Source: Chondrus crispus (Eukaryota > Rhodophyta > Florideophyceae > Gigartinales > Gigartinaceae). Taken from it: DNA of 64,000 nucleotides. The notes under the pieces were generated by a model. It was given only the letters and a program-made list of their open reading frames with translations. It was not told where the DNA came from and ran no database searches. Location: positions 37,866 to 101,865 of the forward strand of contig NW_005178923.1 of NCBI RefSeq assembly GCF_000350225.1. Direction: 5' to 3'. Positions 51,230 through 61,012 of the stretch are shown piece by piece (position 1 is the stretch's first letter; every line of letters begins with the position of its first letter). The position numbers and the translations under genes are program-made.

Positions 51230-53618
51230 GTCGCCACGCACGTAGTGTAGTCTTCTCGAGTTCCGCGGCAATTGGCTTGAGGTGCGCTGCACAGAGTCTT
51301 ACTTCTTCTCAGTGACATGTTCTACATTCCAGGTGTGAAAATCAATTCTGTTGGTCAGAACAGACTGCTTGAGACCTGACCGGACATCAATAAACTGTAC
51401 ATCATCAATTTGTCCTTCTGAAAAAAATCTTCACAAATATCGTCGTGTCAAACCAGATCTTTTTTGCCAGTGGACGAGCGGGCAGTTCGGAGGACAGAAA
51501 AGAGAGGCAGAAATGAGTAAGAAATATTACCGAGGGTGTGCCGAACTGTAATGGGTTTTCTCTCTTCCATGCTTCTTGAGCTGCGCGTTCTGTGGTTCTG
51601 TCGGAGGCCACCCTTTGTACTATGAGCCGAAAACTAAATTGATTAGATGGAAGCAAATCGAAAGAGCCAAAATAGGATCCCAGGTTTGCGTCATGTTGAA
51701 GGAGGACGGCGAATGCACATAGGGACTGTGTCGATGAGTATGAAAATAGAATACGAATGAACGACTGACTGCACCCTCATTGCACATCTTACCAGTCTCA
51801 GGCTCCGTAATGGAGATAGCGGTGCGGATGTCGAGGCAGCGACGGTACAAGATGACCAAGAAGATAAACAGTCATGCAGCAATATCCCTTTGAGAGAACA
51901 TCATCACGGGACCTTATACTGTACATATACAGCATGTCGTTTGGCTAGTGAATTTTCGACTTAACTATCGCACCATCTCTCGAGCAACATTTCTGCACTA
52001 TCCTATCCTACTTTCAGAAATTCGTCCACCAGAATGCGTCATAGGATTGCGTCTTGACCTTTCTCGACCAGGAGTGATGCTCGCTAATTCAGAGCGCCCC
52101 AATCTGTCTTCTAAGGACGAATTTCTTCGAATTTGATTGAAAACGCCGTTATGGCGCCGGCTCAGTGTCTCGAGCTATCCTGAATAGAACCTAGCTTTCT
52201 TCAGATTTCCGACACTCAAATTTGGGGTGTGTTCACTACTTATTCTTTGCAGAGAACTCATCAGTGCTGAATCATCCCGTCTTTCTAATACTTTAGCAAA
52301 GGGTGCAGCTGCGTGTTATGTTCTCATCGCTCATGTCGTCCTTGCCAGAACCTCCCAAATACTTCTGCCAAAAGTTTTTTTTTTCTGATGGTGAGCATAT
52401 TGTGAATGTGTTTATTCTCAGCAGGGGATAACATCAGGGATAAATCGGCAAATAAGGCTCCGTTGAATCCTTAAACTCGTTACGGGGCGCCAAATGCATG
52501 ACTTTCATGAGAAAAGATAGCAAATGTTTGGAAACTGGGAAAGCATATTCATTCACATCTGAAGGGCGTTCTTCTATAGGTGCATCTTCACGTACAACAG
52601 ACGCTCAAGCGTGATTGGGGGCATATCACCATCTCTGAAATGGTGTCTATTGACATTTCGAAAGAAACACGAGTCACGTTCCATTCGTCCAACCAAAATG
52701 CATACTTGTTGTCTCCTATGTATGCAGGGCAATCCGAAGCGATGCATTCTGTTCCACGTCATGACAAGCAACGTAAGTGGGCACGTAAAGTTAGGGCACC
52801 AGAAGGCCAGTACTTTTGCATGCCACGATACCAATGGTTCTTTTCCATGCGCAGTCTAACGAAGAAGCCTGACAAATCCGGCATGTGCTGTGGCCACCTT
52901 CCTATGTGTTCACAGCATAGCGCAACTCAATGGAAAGGCTCTGCCGGTATGGGAAGACACTTTCTGTGACTTTGCGCTACATTCTTGAAAAGTTTAAAGA
53001 AATGGCGAACGAGAGATGTTTGTTGCCAGGACTTTGTGGCAGGACCCTGAATCAGGTTAGGCTATGAGTGCGCATTCCCGCTGGATCATTGTGCGCTGCC
53101 TTAAACGCGCAGGGAGGATTCCCAGCCAGGAGCTTCATCAACTCGAGAATGATCATTTCTTGCTGCTGCACTTCCGTCTGCCCAATTGGTGAGGAGTCTG
53201 CCTTGAGTCACAAGAGAGGTTAGTGGTGCATTTGCTCTTTGAAGCATGTGCAGGAGCAACTCTTTGACTATCAACATGAAGATTTTTTCTTTTTTTCGAT
53301 GTCTGGGCAACTGACACGACCATAGATATACAGTAAACAGATATGAAAGCCCAAGATGCGGCTTGAGAGATTCAACATTCGTTGGTGTAGCTTCGCTGGA
53401 CGTTCGCACACGGCGATGTTGCGGTCTGATGGAGAATGCAAGAACCCTCAACTTTCCACTCAACGAGCATATCATAGGGGCTGAGGTCCCCTGGAGATCG
53501 AGAGGAAGCAAGAAGCAGTCCAGATCTAACTCCATCTTCTTTTCTGGTATCAGAGGAGTGTTTATTTCAACAAACAGAAATCCAACTCTTCGACCGTCTG
53601 AAGACACCGTCGTCTCTA
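51230..53618. other. Gene-poor intergenic region
   Basis: About 2.4 kb with no supported gene. Open frames at 52580-52969 (plus) and 53101-53646 (minus) have no recognisable content, and the latter overlaps the nicotianamine synthase start. A T run lies at about 52375-52384. TAC[A/T]GTA heptamers lie at 51916 and 53329. Confidence 0.5.
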
Positions 53619-54764
53619 ATGACCACTCTAGCTGACTGCAAAACAAGTCAATGTCTGCTCAAATCCATTCTTGACTCAGACGATAACAAAGATCTTGCCT
53701 CTGGGAGCAAGTCTCTCTACTGTCGCCTCAAAAATTTCCTCAGTGAACCTGATGAGAGTCTGGATCCATCGCCGCTTGTCAACTCTTTGCTCTCTGAGCT
53801 CGTGAGTTACCTACAGGGTTCGGGAAATCACCCGGAACTGAGTCAAAACAGTCGCTTCGCAGCTGTTGAGGATGCGATTTGCACTCAAATAGATAAAAAT
53901 GAAATGCTTTCTTCTCGGGCGAGCGCTATCAGATCGCTAGCCATCCGAGCCGAATCTCGCATGGAGTTGTTCTGGGCCCGAGAATTGTTGCAAGAGAATT
54001 CGGTCCCGCACTCGAGCATATCGGCTATCGACAAGGTTCGAATGGGATCCAGCGACTTTCCGTACACTGAAAACTACGTTAGCATGGTCCAAAAGGAGGC
54101 AGCAGTGATCTATTCGTACGTGCGCCGTAAAAACGATACGAAGTCGTCTGTTCTGCAGGACGGCGGGCTGATCAGAAGACTTCAGATCGCATTTTGCGGA
54201 AGTGGTCCGCTCCCCTTGACTGGTATTCTTCTAGCCGTCATTATGGATGCGGACATCACTCTGATCGACTGCGACCCCGAAGCCGTCAGGGTATCTCGGA
54301 AGCTCATTCAGAACTGGGAACAGCGCCACATCATTACTCCGGGACAAATCAAAGTGATTTGTGCAGACGGGGGTCAAGTTCGATTTCTCGGCAATAACTG
54401 TAGCCATGGAACGGGAGAAATGTCACGGAAGATGCCCTCTGTGAAGTGTGACGTTTTCTTTTTGGCAGCACTAGTTCCTAATGCGACTAAAGAGGAAATT
54501 GCGCAGAACGTTAGTGCAATGCGGGAAGATGGGCCCTTGGTGGTATTGAGAACAGCGCACGGGCTGACGGCACGGCTTGCCTACTTTCGGAACCGACGAC
54601 ACATCATGACACGATACCTTGACTTCATCGGGCTGGTCGCACCGAAAACTCACGACTTGGGGGATGGTACGATTGTAGACGACGACGTGCGACCAATCGC
54701 TTTCTTCTCACCTGAAATTTTGAACTCGCTAGAGCTGTTTCAATGGCAGGAATCGAAAGTATGA
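53619..54764 (+). CDS. Nicotianamine synthase family protein
   Basis: Family members join aminocarboxypropyl groups from S-adenosylmethionine to make nicotianamine or related opine metallophores, which bind Fe, Ni, Cu and Zn. The 381-residue protein has an N-terminal helical domain and a Rossmann methyltransferase-like domain. Family markers are the SAM loop IAFCGSGPLPLTGILLA (190-206), LIDCDPEAV (215-223), ICADGG (247-252), DVFFLAALV (278-286) and LRTAHGLTARL (310-320), the last two being characteristic of this family. The upstream helix with AESRMELFWARELL (111-124) fits the substrate-binding half. The ATG at 53619 opens a compact protein of family length; no targeting peptide is visible. 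Product (nicotianamine, a thermo-nicotianamine analogue or another polyamine) cannot be told from sequence. Confidence 0.9.
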   Translation: MTTLADCKTSQCLLKSILDSDDNKDLASGSKSLYCRLKNFLSEPDESLDPSPLVNSLLSELVSYLQGSGNHPELSQNSRFAAVEDAICTQIDKNEMLSSRASAIRSLAIRAESRMELFWARELLQENSVPHSSISAIDKVRMGSSDFPYTENYVSMVQKEAAVIYSYVRRKNDTKSSVLQDGGLIRRLQIAFCGSGPLPLTGILLAVIMDADITLIDCDPEAVRVSRKLIQNWEQRHIITPGQIKVICADGGQVRFLGNNCSHGTGEMSRKMPSVKCDVFFLAALVPNATKEEIAQNVSAMREDGPLVVLRTAHGLTARLAYFRNRRHIMTRYLDFIGLVAPKTHDLGDGTIVDDDVRPIAFFSPEILNSLELFQWQESKV

Positions 54765-55170
54765 AGGTCACTTGCACCCGTCTCTCTTGTTTCGATGTCA
54801 GGCAATATTAATCATTGAAGCATGTTCTACGAAAACACGGCAGACTTAACACCAATAAACTCAACACTACCAGCGTCATCATGAGCAAGATATGCTGAGT
54901 GATTCACTTTTGGGGAATAGAGACCTGAAATGAACGACGTGTGGTTCGAAGCGTTTGACGAGACAAATGGAAATACATGATGAGAGGGCGGCCATGTGAA
55001 CAGTTCTTTAAAATAGGGTTGTCGGGGCGAAAGGGAGAAGGATTTGCTCGAAAGAGATGGGATTGAATAATTCGACAAGTTGAGCAGTAGGGCAGACAAG
55101 CTAGGTAAGGCTGACGGATTGCTCACAGAAAACCTGCTTACTGTACGTTCGATGGTTTTTCAGGAGCCAC

Positions 55171-55701
55171 AAATCTCCGTCGCCCCGTGAGTGTATCCTT
55201 GGTACACCTGATCACAGCAATTAACCTTGGTCTATATATTAACCTGGATTCAGAAATAAACTGGACCAGGTTATTATTGGTTTTGACCTGGAGGAAACAG
55301 TCTTATGATAAGTCGCATTTAGAGTTCAAAAAGGGCGAGAACGCATGTCGCCGCCTCGATATGGTCTTTGGGAAGAGAAGCAGCTCTTTTCTGAGCTGCA
55401 GACAATAATATCCGAGCATCGTGTCCATTTCAATGGGCAAGAAGTGGAGCCGTAATTTCTTGAATACTTTTCAGCAATGTTAGAAATCAAGGTTAATCCA
55501 GTGGTTCATAAATAAACTTCATAAATAAACTGGACCATGTTATATCTGATTTGACCATATATTAATCTGGGTTCACAATTAATCCGGACCATGTTAAATA
55601 TGGTTATAGACCTGAAAAAGGGGCTTCAGAATTAAGTTGGCCCAGGTTAATTGCTGTGATCAGTGTACTGTACAAGTACACCCACGGGGCGACGGAGATT
55701 T
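55171..55701. mobile_element. 531-bp element with 60-bp terminal inverted repeats
   Basis: The left end 55171-55230 (AAATCTCCGTCGCCCCGTGA...) and the reverse complement of 55642-55701 match over about 60 bp with few differences. The inner edges read CAGCAATTAACC(T)TGG. The interior holds several diverged copies of a module of the form ATTAAYCTGG-RTTCA-AATAAACTGGACCAKGTTA (near 55238, 55520 and 55558), itself partly palindromic. There is no significant open frame, so it is a non-autonomous (MITE-type) element of unassigned superfamily. I see no clear target-site duplication. Confidence 0.8.
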
Positions 55702-55741
55702 CGACGGAGAATTAATATCCGAGCATCGTGTCCATTTCAAT
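55406..55741. repeat. 29-bp perfect direct repeat, inside and just outside the TIR element
   Basis: The sequence TAATATCCGAGCATCGTG... (29 bases) occurs at 55406-55434, inside the TIR element, and again at 55713-55741, 12 bp beyond its right end. The copies are identical and 307 bp apart. This suggests that flanking DNA was captured into the element, or that the real element is larger than its TIRs show. Confidence 0.85.
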
Positions 55742-56053
55742 TGTACATTCTTTCACGACTCGTGAATTGTACATTACACGTGTACATACACGTGTACAGC
55801 TCTTGTCGCAGTGTCTGAGGACTTGAACCTAAAAAAGCGTCCGTAAATAGAAATATCGTTAAAATCTCAAATGAAACATATCGTGATCCGATCTCGACTC
55901 CCCAAACTTTTGAGAGTACAGTACTGTGACTGGGGGTGATTCCAACCACTAACATCGTCTCACCATCAAATGTGCTCAAAAGCTCGATACCATTTCAGCT
56001 CGCTGCTCATCGCCAACCTTGCATCCTATTTCTGTTGATCGCCCACGTACCGT

Positions 56054-57379
56054 ATGGCCCTGGTTCCAGAGCCCCTCCCCACCTTCGTCATCACCCTCAC
56101 CAAGCCGCTGCGCCCTTCCCTCCGCCCCCGCGCCGACCACGCCACTCGCCTCGTCTGCCGGCACGCCCAAACCCCCACCATGTCCGGGCCCGCTTCCAAG
56201 TCCTCCCTTACCCGCCCGACGACCTTTGCGCGCCACAACCCTCGCGTCGACGTCATCTTCAACGTCGTCTCGGGCACGCGCGACCCCGACCGCGACCTCT
56301 CGCTCATTCAGGCCACGCTCGAAAAGTCCTTTGAGCGCGTCGTCTTCTGGAAGACCACCCCGGACAAGGCCGGGGAAGAGCTCGGCCGCGAGGCAATCGC
56401 GGACGGCGCGCGCGTCCTCGTCGCCTGCGGGGGTGACGGCACCGTCGCGGGTGTGGCCGCAGCTGTGCAAAAAAGTAAGGATGACAGCGCGGATCAAGCC
56501 GACGCACCCGTCTTGGGCGTCGTGCCCAGGGGTACGGCAAACGCCCTGTGCGCCGCTCTGGATATTCCCACAAATGTCAAGGAGGCAGCAGGAATGATCG
56601 CAGGTGGGCACGTGAGGAAGATTGACTTTCCGAAAATCGACCACCCCAATGAAGACGTGCCTTCCGCCATGCTGCTGTTGTGCGGCGTCGGCTTTGAGGC
56701 GAACACTGTGAAGAGGGCTGACCGAGGCATGAAACGCGCGCTTGGCATGGTCGCCTATGCGGTGGCGGGCTTGCTCACGACATGGAAACAATCCTCTTTC
56801 AAGACAGACATCGTCTTGCATGGCGTCGATGACTCGCTCATGTTTGGGGACGGCAACATCAAGTCTGACGTGATGCACTTGCAAAACCTTCAGCTCAAGG
56901 GCGTCACCGTCGCGAATGCCGCACCTGCCACTAGCGTACTCGCGCAAGGCATCGGGAAAGTGGCTCCCGACGATGGCTTGCTGGAGGTTGTATGCGTGTC
57001 GTCAAGTTCCCCGCTCGGCCTCATTCGTATCATGCTTTCGATGCTGCGGTCGGCTCTAATGCGTACGAGGGAGCGACGTGGAAAGGTATACGGTCTTCGT
57101 GCGAGGAAGGTGGTCATCACGTGCGACCCTCCGCAGCGAATCGTTGTCGATGGCGAACCAGCGGGGAAAACGCCGATCACTATTGAGATGAAGCCAGATA
57201 TGAGGCAGATTCAGGTCATAGCCCCGAAGGCTAGCGTTGTGAACAGAAGGAGAAAGCGTTTTGGAAGGTCGCTCACCAGGTTGTGGCGAAATGTGAGGGG
57301 GGTTGCCTTGCTCGCAATAACCGTTGCCTTTATGAAACACAAGACGAAACTTGACTTGCGTCGTCGACTCACGTTATAA
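56054..57379 (+). CDS. Cyanobacterial-type YegS/DAG-kinase-like lipid kinase
   Basis: A 441-residue lipid kinase of the YegS/BmrU branch, which phosphorylates diacylglycerol or related lipids. The phosphate-binding segment is VDVIFNVVSGTRDPDRDLSLI (65-85), the nucleotide loop VACGGDGTVAGVA (123-135) and PRGTANAL (158-165). The GVGFEANTVK segment follows, and the C-terminal strand has IVVDGEPAGKTPITIE. The wording DPDRDL, with PRGTANAL rather than PAGSGNA, is what cyanobacterial homologues show, and it differs from the sphingosine-kinase-like gene at 35371. The first 42 residues (MALVPEPLPTFVITLTKPLR, Arg/Pro-rich) may be a plastid transit peptide; Met43 is the alternative start. GC content falls along the gene. 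Endosymbiotic origin is inferred. Confidence 0.9.
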   Translation: MALVPEPLPTFVITLTKPLRPSLRPRADHATRLVCRHAQTPTMSGPASKSSLTRPTTFARHNPRVDVIFNVVSGTRDPDRDLSLIQATLEKSFERVVFWKTTPDKAGEELGREAIADGARVLVACGGDGTVAGVAAAVQKSKDDSADQADAPVLGVVPRGTANALCAALDIPTNVKEAAGMIAGGHVRKIDFPKIDHPNEDVPSAMLLLCGVGFEANTVKRADRGMKRALGMVAYAVAGLLTTWKQSSFKTDIVLHGVDDSLMFGDGNIKSDVMHLQNLQLKGVTVANAAPATSVLAQGIGKVAPDDGLLEVVCVSSSSPLGLIRIMLSMLRSALMRTRERRGKVYGLRARKVVITCDPPQRIVVDGEPAGKTPITIEMKPDMRQIQVIAPKASVVNRRRKRFGRSLTRLWRNVRGVALLAITVAFMKHKTKLDLRRRLTL

Positions 57380-59086
57380 ATTCTCTGTCATACGAGCCAC
57401 TGCCGACACAGCCTGTCTGGACCAGGGAAGGTGACGTCGTTCTCCAGGGTGTTGGTTGACTGTCGTTATTTGTACTTAAAGGGGCCTCTTGACGGCCACT
57501 ACGGGAACTCTGATGCGTTTTTCCTTCGTGCATCACGGCGGCTGGACGTTGTCCGCGGGTATGGGCAAAGCCACCACAAACTAGCGTTCTGATTTGATTT
57601 GTAAGCGAGATCATCAGAGTTGCAGTGCGATACTGTAGATCCCTGGGCATTTCATAATTAATTTGAGCCCCAGCCTACTCCGTGTAGGACGTTACGGTGC
57701 ACATCTCAGGTTGTCATCGCTACGCTATTGGCCCCATTTATAGCTTTCCGTTTTCGAGCCCCGCTGAAGGCTCTTCCGAAAAGACCTCAGAGTGCGGAAA
57801 GGAGGACGGCAGAAGGAAATGGAGATGCCGCCAGATCTGATATCAGTTGCCGTTGTAGTTATACTCTTAACAGAGAGGTCTCCATAACCCACCCACTGGC
57901 TACACACTCATACTAATATTGTAGCATCTTGCACTTCAGTCATCTTCGTACTGTACTCTGTATTAAACTCTGAGGATGAGCAATCGCTGCAAGCAGAGCA
58001 TAGTTGGTCTCACTGAAACGGGGATTGGCATTGGCGCATTCAGCGAACTGAGTGGCGATGTGCTGGGGACACTGGGCTGCAGATGGAATTCGAGCAATCA
58101 CGCGACCCGCCAAACGGAATGATAGGGACGTTGCAACAGGGCGGTACCGTCTATCTAATCGCGATGCGCATGTCGACAAACTGGTTACCCGATCGCACTG
58201 AGACACGCATGACGATGTCAAAATATGTTTTCGAAGCAATCGCACGCGCATTTGGCGGGCTGTAAGGGACTACTGGATGCGCTGGAAAACGAAATCTGAC
58301 TGAAAGGCGAAAGATGGACGGGGCGTGAGCAGCAGAGAGTAACTAGTGAAGGCGGCATCGCGTCAAAGGCTGGCGTGTGTGAAGCATGGTATGAGCGACA
58401 TGCTCCTGGCGGTGAGCTGAAAAGGAACTAATCGTCGAAGTGAAGCGGTTGGCCGGGCCGTGGAGATACGGTGAATCGGTGAGTAGATGACTGGTTTCGG
58501 CTGGAGTGACAGGAACGGAAAATCCGATGAACATGACGACGGTCGATGGGGTCGATGGCTAGGCGATGTCGGTGATGGGAGGCGAACGGCTGCGAATGCG
58601 CGACGGAAGAACCTGGACGGTGGATTGTGGCGTTGTTTCGGCGATGGAGGCGAGAATCCGGATGAACACGAAAGAAGAGGCATTCTATTTTGAGCAGATG
58701 ATTGACGGAACGGGCGGATGATACTCATGACAGCGTGTTGATCGGGTCTGCCTGCGCAGAAAGATCCAGAACGCATTCAAGGACTAGATACGCATGCACG
58801 GGGTAATAAGATACGCGTTGGGTGAGGAAAGCGTCGCCGCAATACGCGCATGGTGCGAGACTCACCGAAATCGCCCTTGGATGTTAGAGGCTGCTGCCGG
58901 TCATGTCTCTCTCGGCTTTCAGCTAGGCAATTAAGAGTTTGCGATGTTGCTTGTGGCAAATCCTTCAGTGCCACATACACGTCAGGCGACGGAATGGCAC
59001 GATGATTGCCTAGAAGGTGAAAATCTGAGAAGCCCGGCCTGGATAGGGTGCTGAATCAGATGGGCCCTCTGCTTTGGAGGCATTGG
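57380..59086. other. Intergenic region between convergent genes
   Basis: About 1.7 kb after the lipid kinase and before the SR protein stop. Open frames on both strands are short and unrecognisable. TAC[A/T]GTA heptamers at 57631 and 57949 (the second within GTACTGTAC). No RNA gene is seen. Confidence 0.5.
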
Positions 59087-61012
59087 TTACACGTCGATGG
59101 GCTTTTCATATTTGTATGGGGGCGTCGGCTTCCTCGGAGATGTCGACCTATCCCGGTCAAGCGCAGTACGATCCTTGCTACCATCGCCATGAGTTACTGC
59201 ATGGCCGTGGCGCGCCGAGTCTTGGCGGTTGGTGCTGCCAGCTTCGCCATCATTTCCAGAACTGCTTTGTTGCCTATTTGCACCAACAGAGGGCGAGACA
59301 TCGCGAGGGGAAGTCTCGCTCCCACGTCTCTCCTGGCTTCGATCTTGACTCCTGCGGCGGCTTCGGTCAGCACTCCCATCGCGGCTGCTATTCCGGCCCC
59401 TGCTCCCGCTCCTGTCTCGACGCCAGTCGCGGCTTTTTTCTAAACTTCTGTCCCGGCTTCTGCCCCGACTTGCGCTTCTGCTGCGACTACGGCTGTCACG
59501 GTGGCTCCGCTTCAGGCTCGTGTTTCGTCTTGGGCTCTGTCTGGGACTTTTCCGTGGGCTCGGGCTTCGCTTTCGACTGCGACTGCGACTGCGGCTTCGA
59601 CTACGACTCCGGCCTCGGATCGCGTCTCTGCTTCGGCTGTGTCGACGGGGCGGGGTAACACTACGGCCTCGAGCTTTTGCTGGTCCACAGCTGAGCAGGC
59701 TGCTGTTACGGCCGCGACTGCGGGAAGGCATCGGGCTTAGACTACGGCTTCGGCCACGAATGGGACTGCGACGTGTCGCAGGGCTCCGGCTGCGACTCCG
59801 TCTAGGAATCATTTGAGGCGAAGGGGTGTGACTTGGTCTGCGGTGTCTATTCCGTGAGGCACTCGTGCTCCTGTTTCTGCTGCCAGTACGAGTGCGCTTG
59901 TATGAAGGGCTTTTGCTGCGACTCCTACTGTAACGGCGACGCCGTGGCGGGGAGCGGCTTCTGGAACGATGGCGCATCTTGGTATCGCCTTCATTGCGGT
60001 CAGCGCGAGCATCCTGTTCGGCAGGAGTTCCACTACGGCTCCGGTCCCTCTTGCGGTTTGACAAAGGACTGGAGGAGGTAGGACGACGCGCAGAGTCTTG
60101 CGGGGGAAGGCCGTTTTCACTGTGGTTTCTCACGGGGCTGCGACTCCTATGTCGAGGCCGGTCGCGACTGCGGCTGCGGGTCCTCCGACGATCTGGCTCC
60201 CTCCGGGCGTCACGGGCCCAGGGGTCCGAGTGTCTGGGGTGGTAGCGGGCTTCGCTGTCTCTCCGCCGCGGGCTGTGCGAGCGGTCGCGAGCGTATGGTG
60301 GGGGCCAGGGGCGCTCCGTGCGATACGAGCGATGGTACGGCCCGCCACGGGGCGAGGGATGGCGCGGGTAAGACGAGTAGGGATACGATGAACGTGGATA
60401 CGGGTCATGGGGGTACGGGTTGCGTTCCCAGCGGCGCGACCGCGGTGCAGACGACGGGGCGCGGATGGTGTACTCAACGATGAGGGAGCGGTTCTCGAGC
60501 GGGGCGCCGTTCAACGCACGCAGAGCGGCGGTGGCGTGGTCGATGGTTTCGAATTGGACGAAGGCGAAGCGCTGCTGCAGGTCGAGGCGGACGATGGGTC
60601 CGAAGGGGGCGAACTTGTCCTCAAGCGCCTGGCGCGTGGTTCTCTCGGGGTCAAAGTTGACGACGAAGAGGGTCTCGCTGGGCTCCGAGGAGCGGCGGCG
60701 GCGCTCGTCCTCGCGGCGCTTGATGGCGCCGTCGCCGCGGGCCCACTCGACTTTGAGCGGGCGGCGGCGAGTGCTGTCCAGCGCGGACCCGTCCAAGGCG
60801 CGAATGGCTTGCGCGCCGTGCGATTCGTCTTGCATGAAGACGAAGGCGAAGCCCCGCTTGAGGTCCACGCGGGCCACGGGGCCGTACGGCGAGAAGATGT
60901 GCTCCAGGTCGGAGGTCTTGCAGTCGTACTCGAAGTTGCCGACGAAGATGGCGCGCGACTCGGGCGCGGGGGGAGCCGCGGCGCCCGGCGCGGCGGGCGC
61001 GGCGGAGTCCAT
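59087..61012 (-). CDS. Plant RS-type SR splicing factor (two RRMs)
   Basis: A 641-residue SR protein with two RNA-recognition motifs and a very long RS domain. RRM1 spans about residues 20-92: AIFVGNFEYD (RNP2) and KRGFAFVFM (RNP1), with the linker end LKVEWARG. RRM2 covers about 112-184: TLFVVNFDPERTT and QQRFAFVQF, ending IVEYTIRA. GNFEYD and FVVNFDP are the hallmarks of the plant and algal RS31/RS40/RS41 subfamily, which acts in pre-mRNA splicing in the nucleus. The RS region (about 190-620) contains dozens of RS/SR dipeptides and is far longer than in land-plant RS proteins (total about 250-360). The C-terminus is PPYKYEKPIDV. It is notable that an intron-poor genome keeps such a large regulator. 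Confidence 0.94.
   Translation of the reverse strand: MDSAAPAAPGAAAPPAPESRAIFVGNFEYDCKTSDLEHIFSPYGPVARVDLKRGFAFVFMQDESHGAQAIRALDGSALDSTRRRPLKVEWARGDGAIKRREDERRRRSSEPSETLFVVNFDPERTTRQALEDKFAPFGPIVRLDLQQRFAFVQFETIDHATAALRALNGAPLENRSLIVEYTIRAPSSAPRSRRWERNPYPHDPYPRSSYPYSSYPRHPSPRGGPYHRSYRTERPWPPPYARDRSHSPRRRDSEARYHPRHSDPWARDARREPDRRRTRSRSRDRPRHRSRSPVRNHSENGLPPQDSARRPTSSSPLSNRKRDRSRSGTPAEQDARADRNEGDTKMRHRSRSRSPPRRRRYSRSRSKSPSYKRTRTGSRNRSTSASRNRHRRPSHTPSPQMIPRRSRSRSPATRRSPIRGRSRSLSPMPSRSRGRNSSLLSCGPAKARGRSVTPPRRHSRSRDAIRGRSRSRSRSRSRSRKRSPSPRKSPRQSPRRNTSLKRSHRDSRSRSRSASRGRSRDRSLEKSRDWRRDRSGSRGRNSSRDGSADRSRRRSQDRSQERRGSETSPRDVSPSVGANRQQSSSGNDGEAGSTNRQDSARHGHAVTHGDGSKDRTALDRDRSTSPRKPTPPYKYEKPIDV

Larger units (their letters stand above)
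54765..56053. other. Intergenic region with TIR element
   Basis: About 1.3 kb between two plus-strand genes. Its centre is the TIR element at 55171-55701. To the right are palindromic runs (ACACGTGTACATACACGTGTAC near 55776) and TAC[A/T]GTA heptamers at 55139, 55666 and 55917, two of them inside GTAC[A/T]GTAC. No further gene is seen. Confidence 0.55.

Noticed and set aside
59074..60483. Long plus-strand frames rich in Cys, Gly, Ser and Tyr opposite the SR gene
   Set aside because: They are the complement of the repetitive RS codons of the minus-strand SR protein, which has two clear RRMs; repeats keep several frames open.
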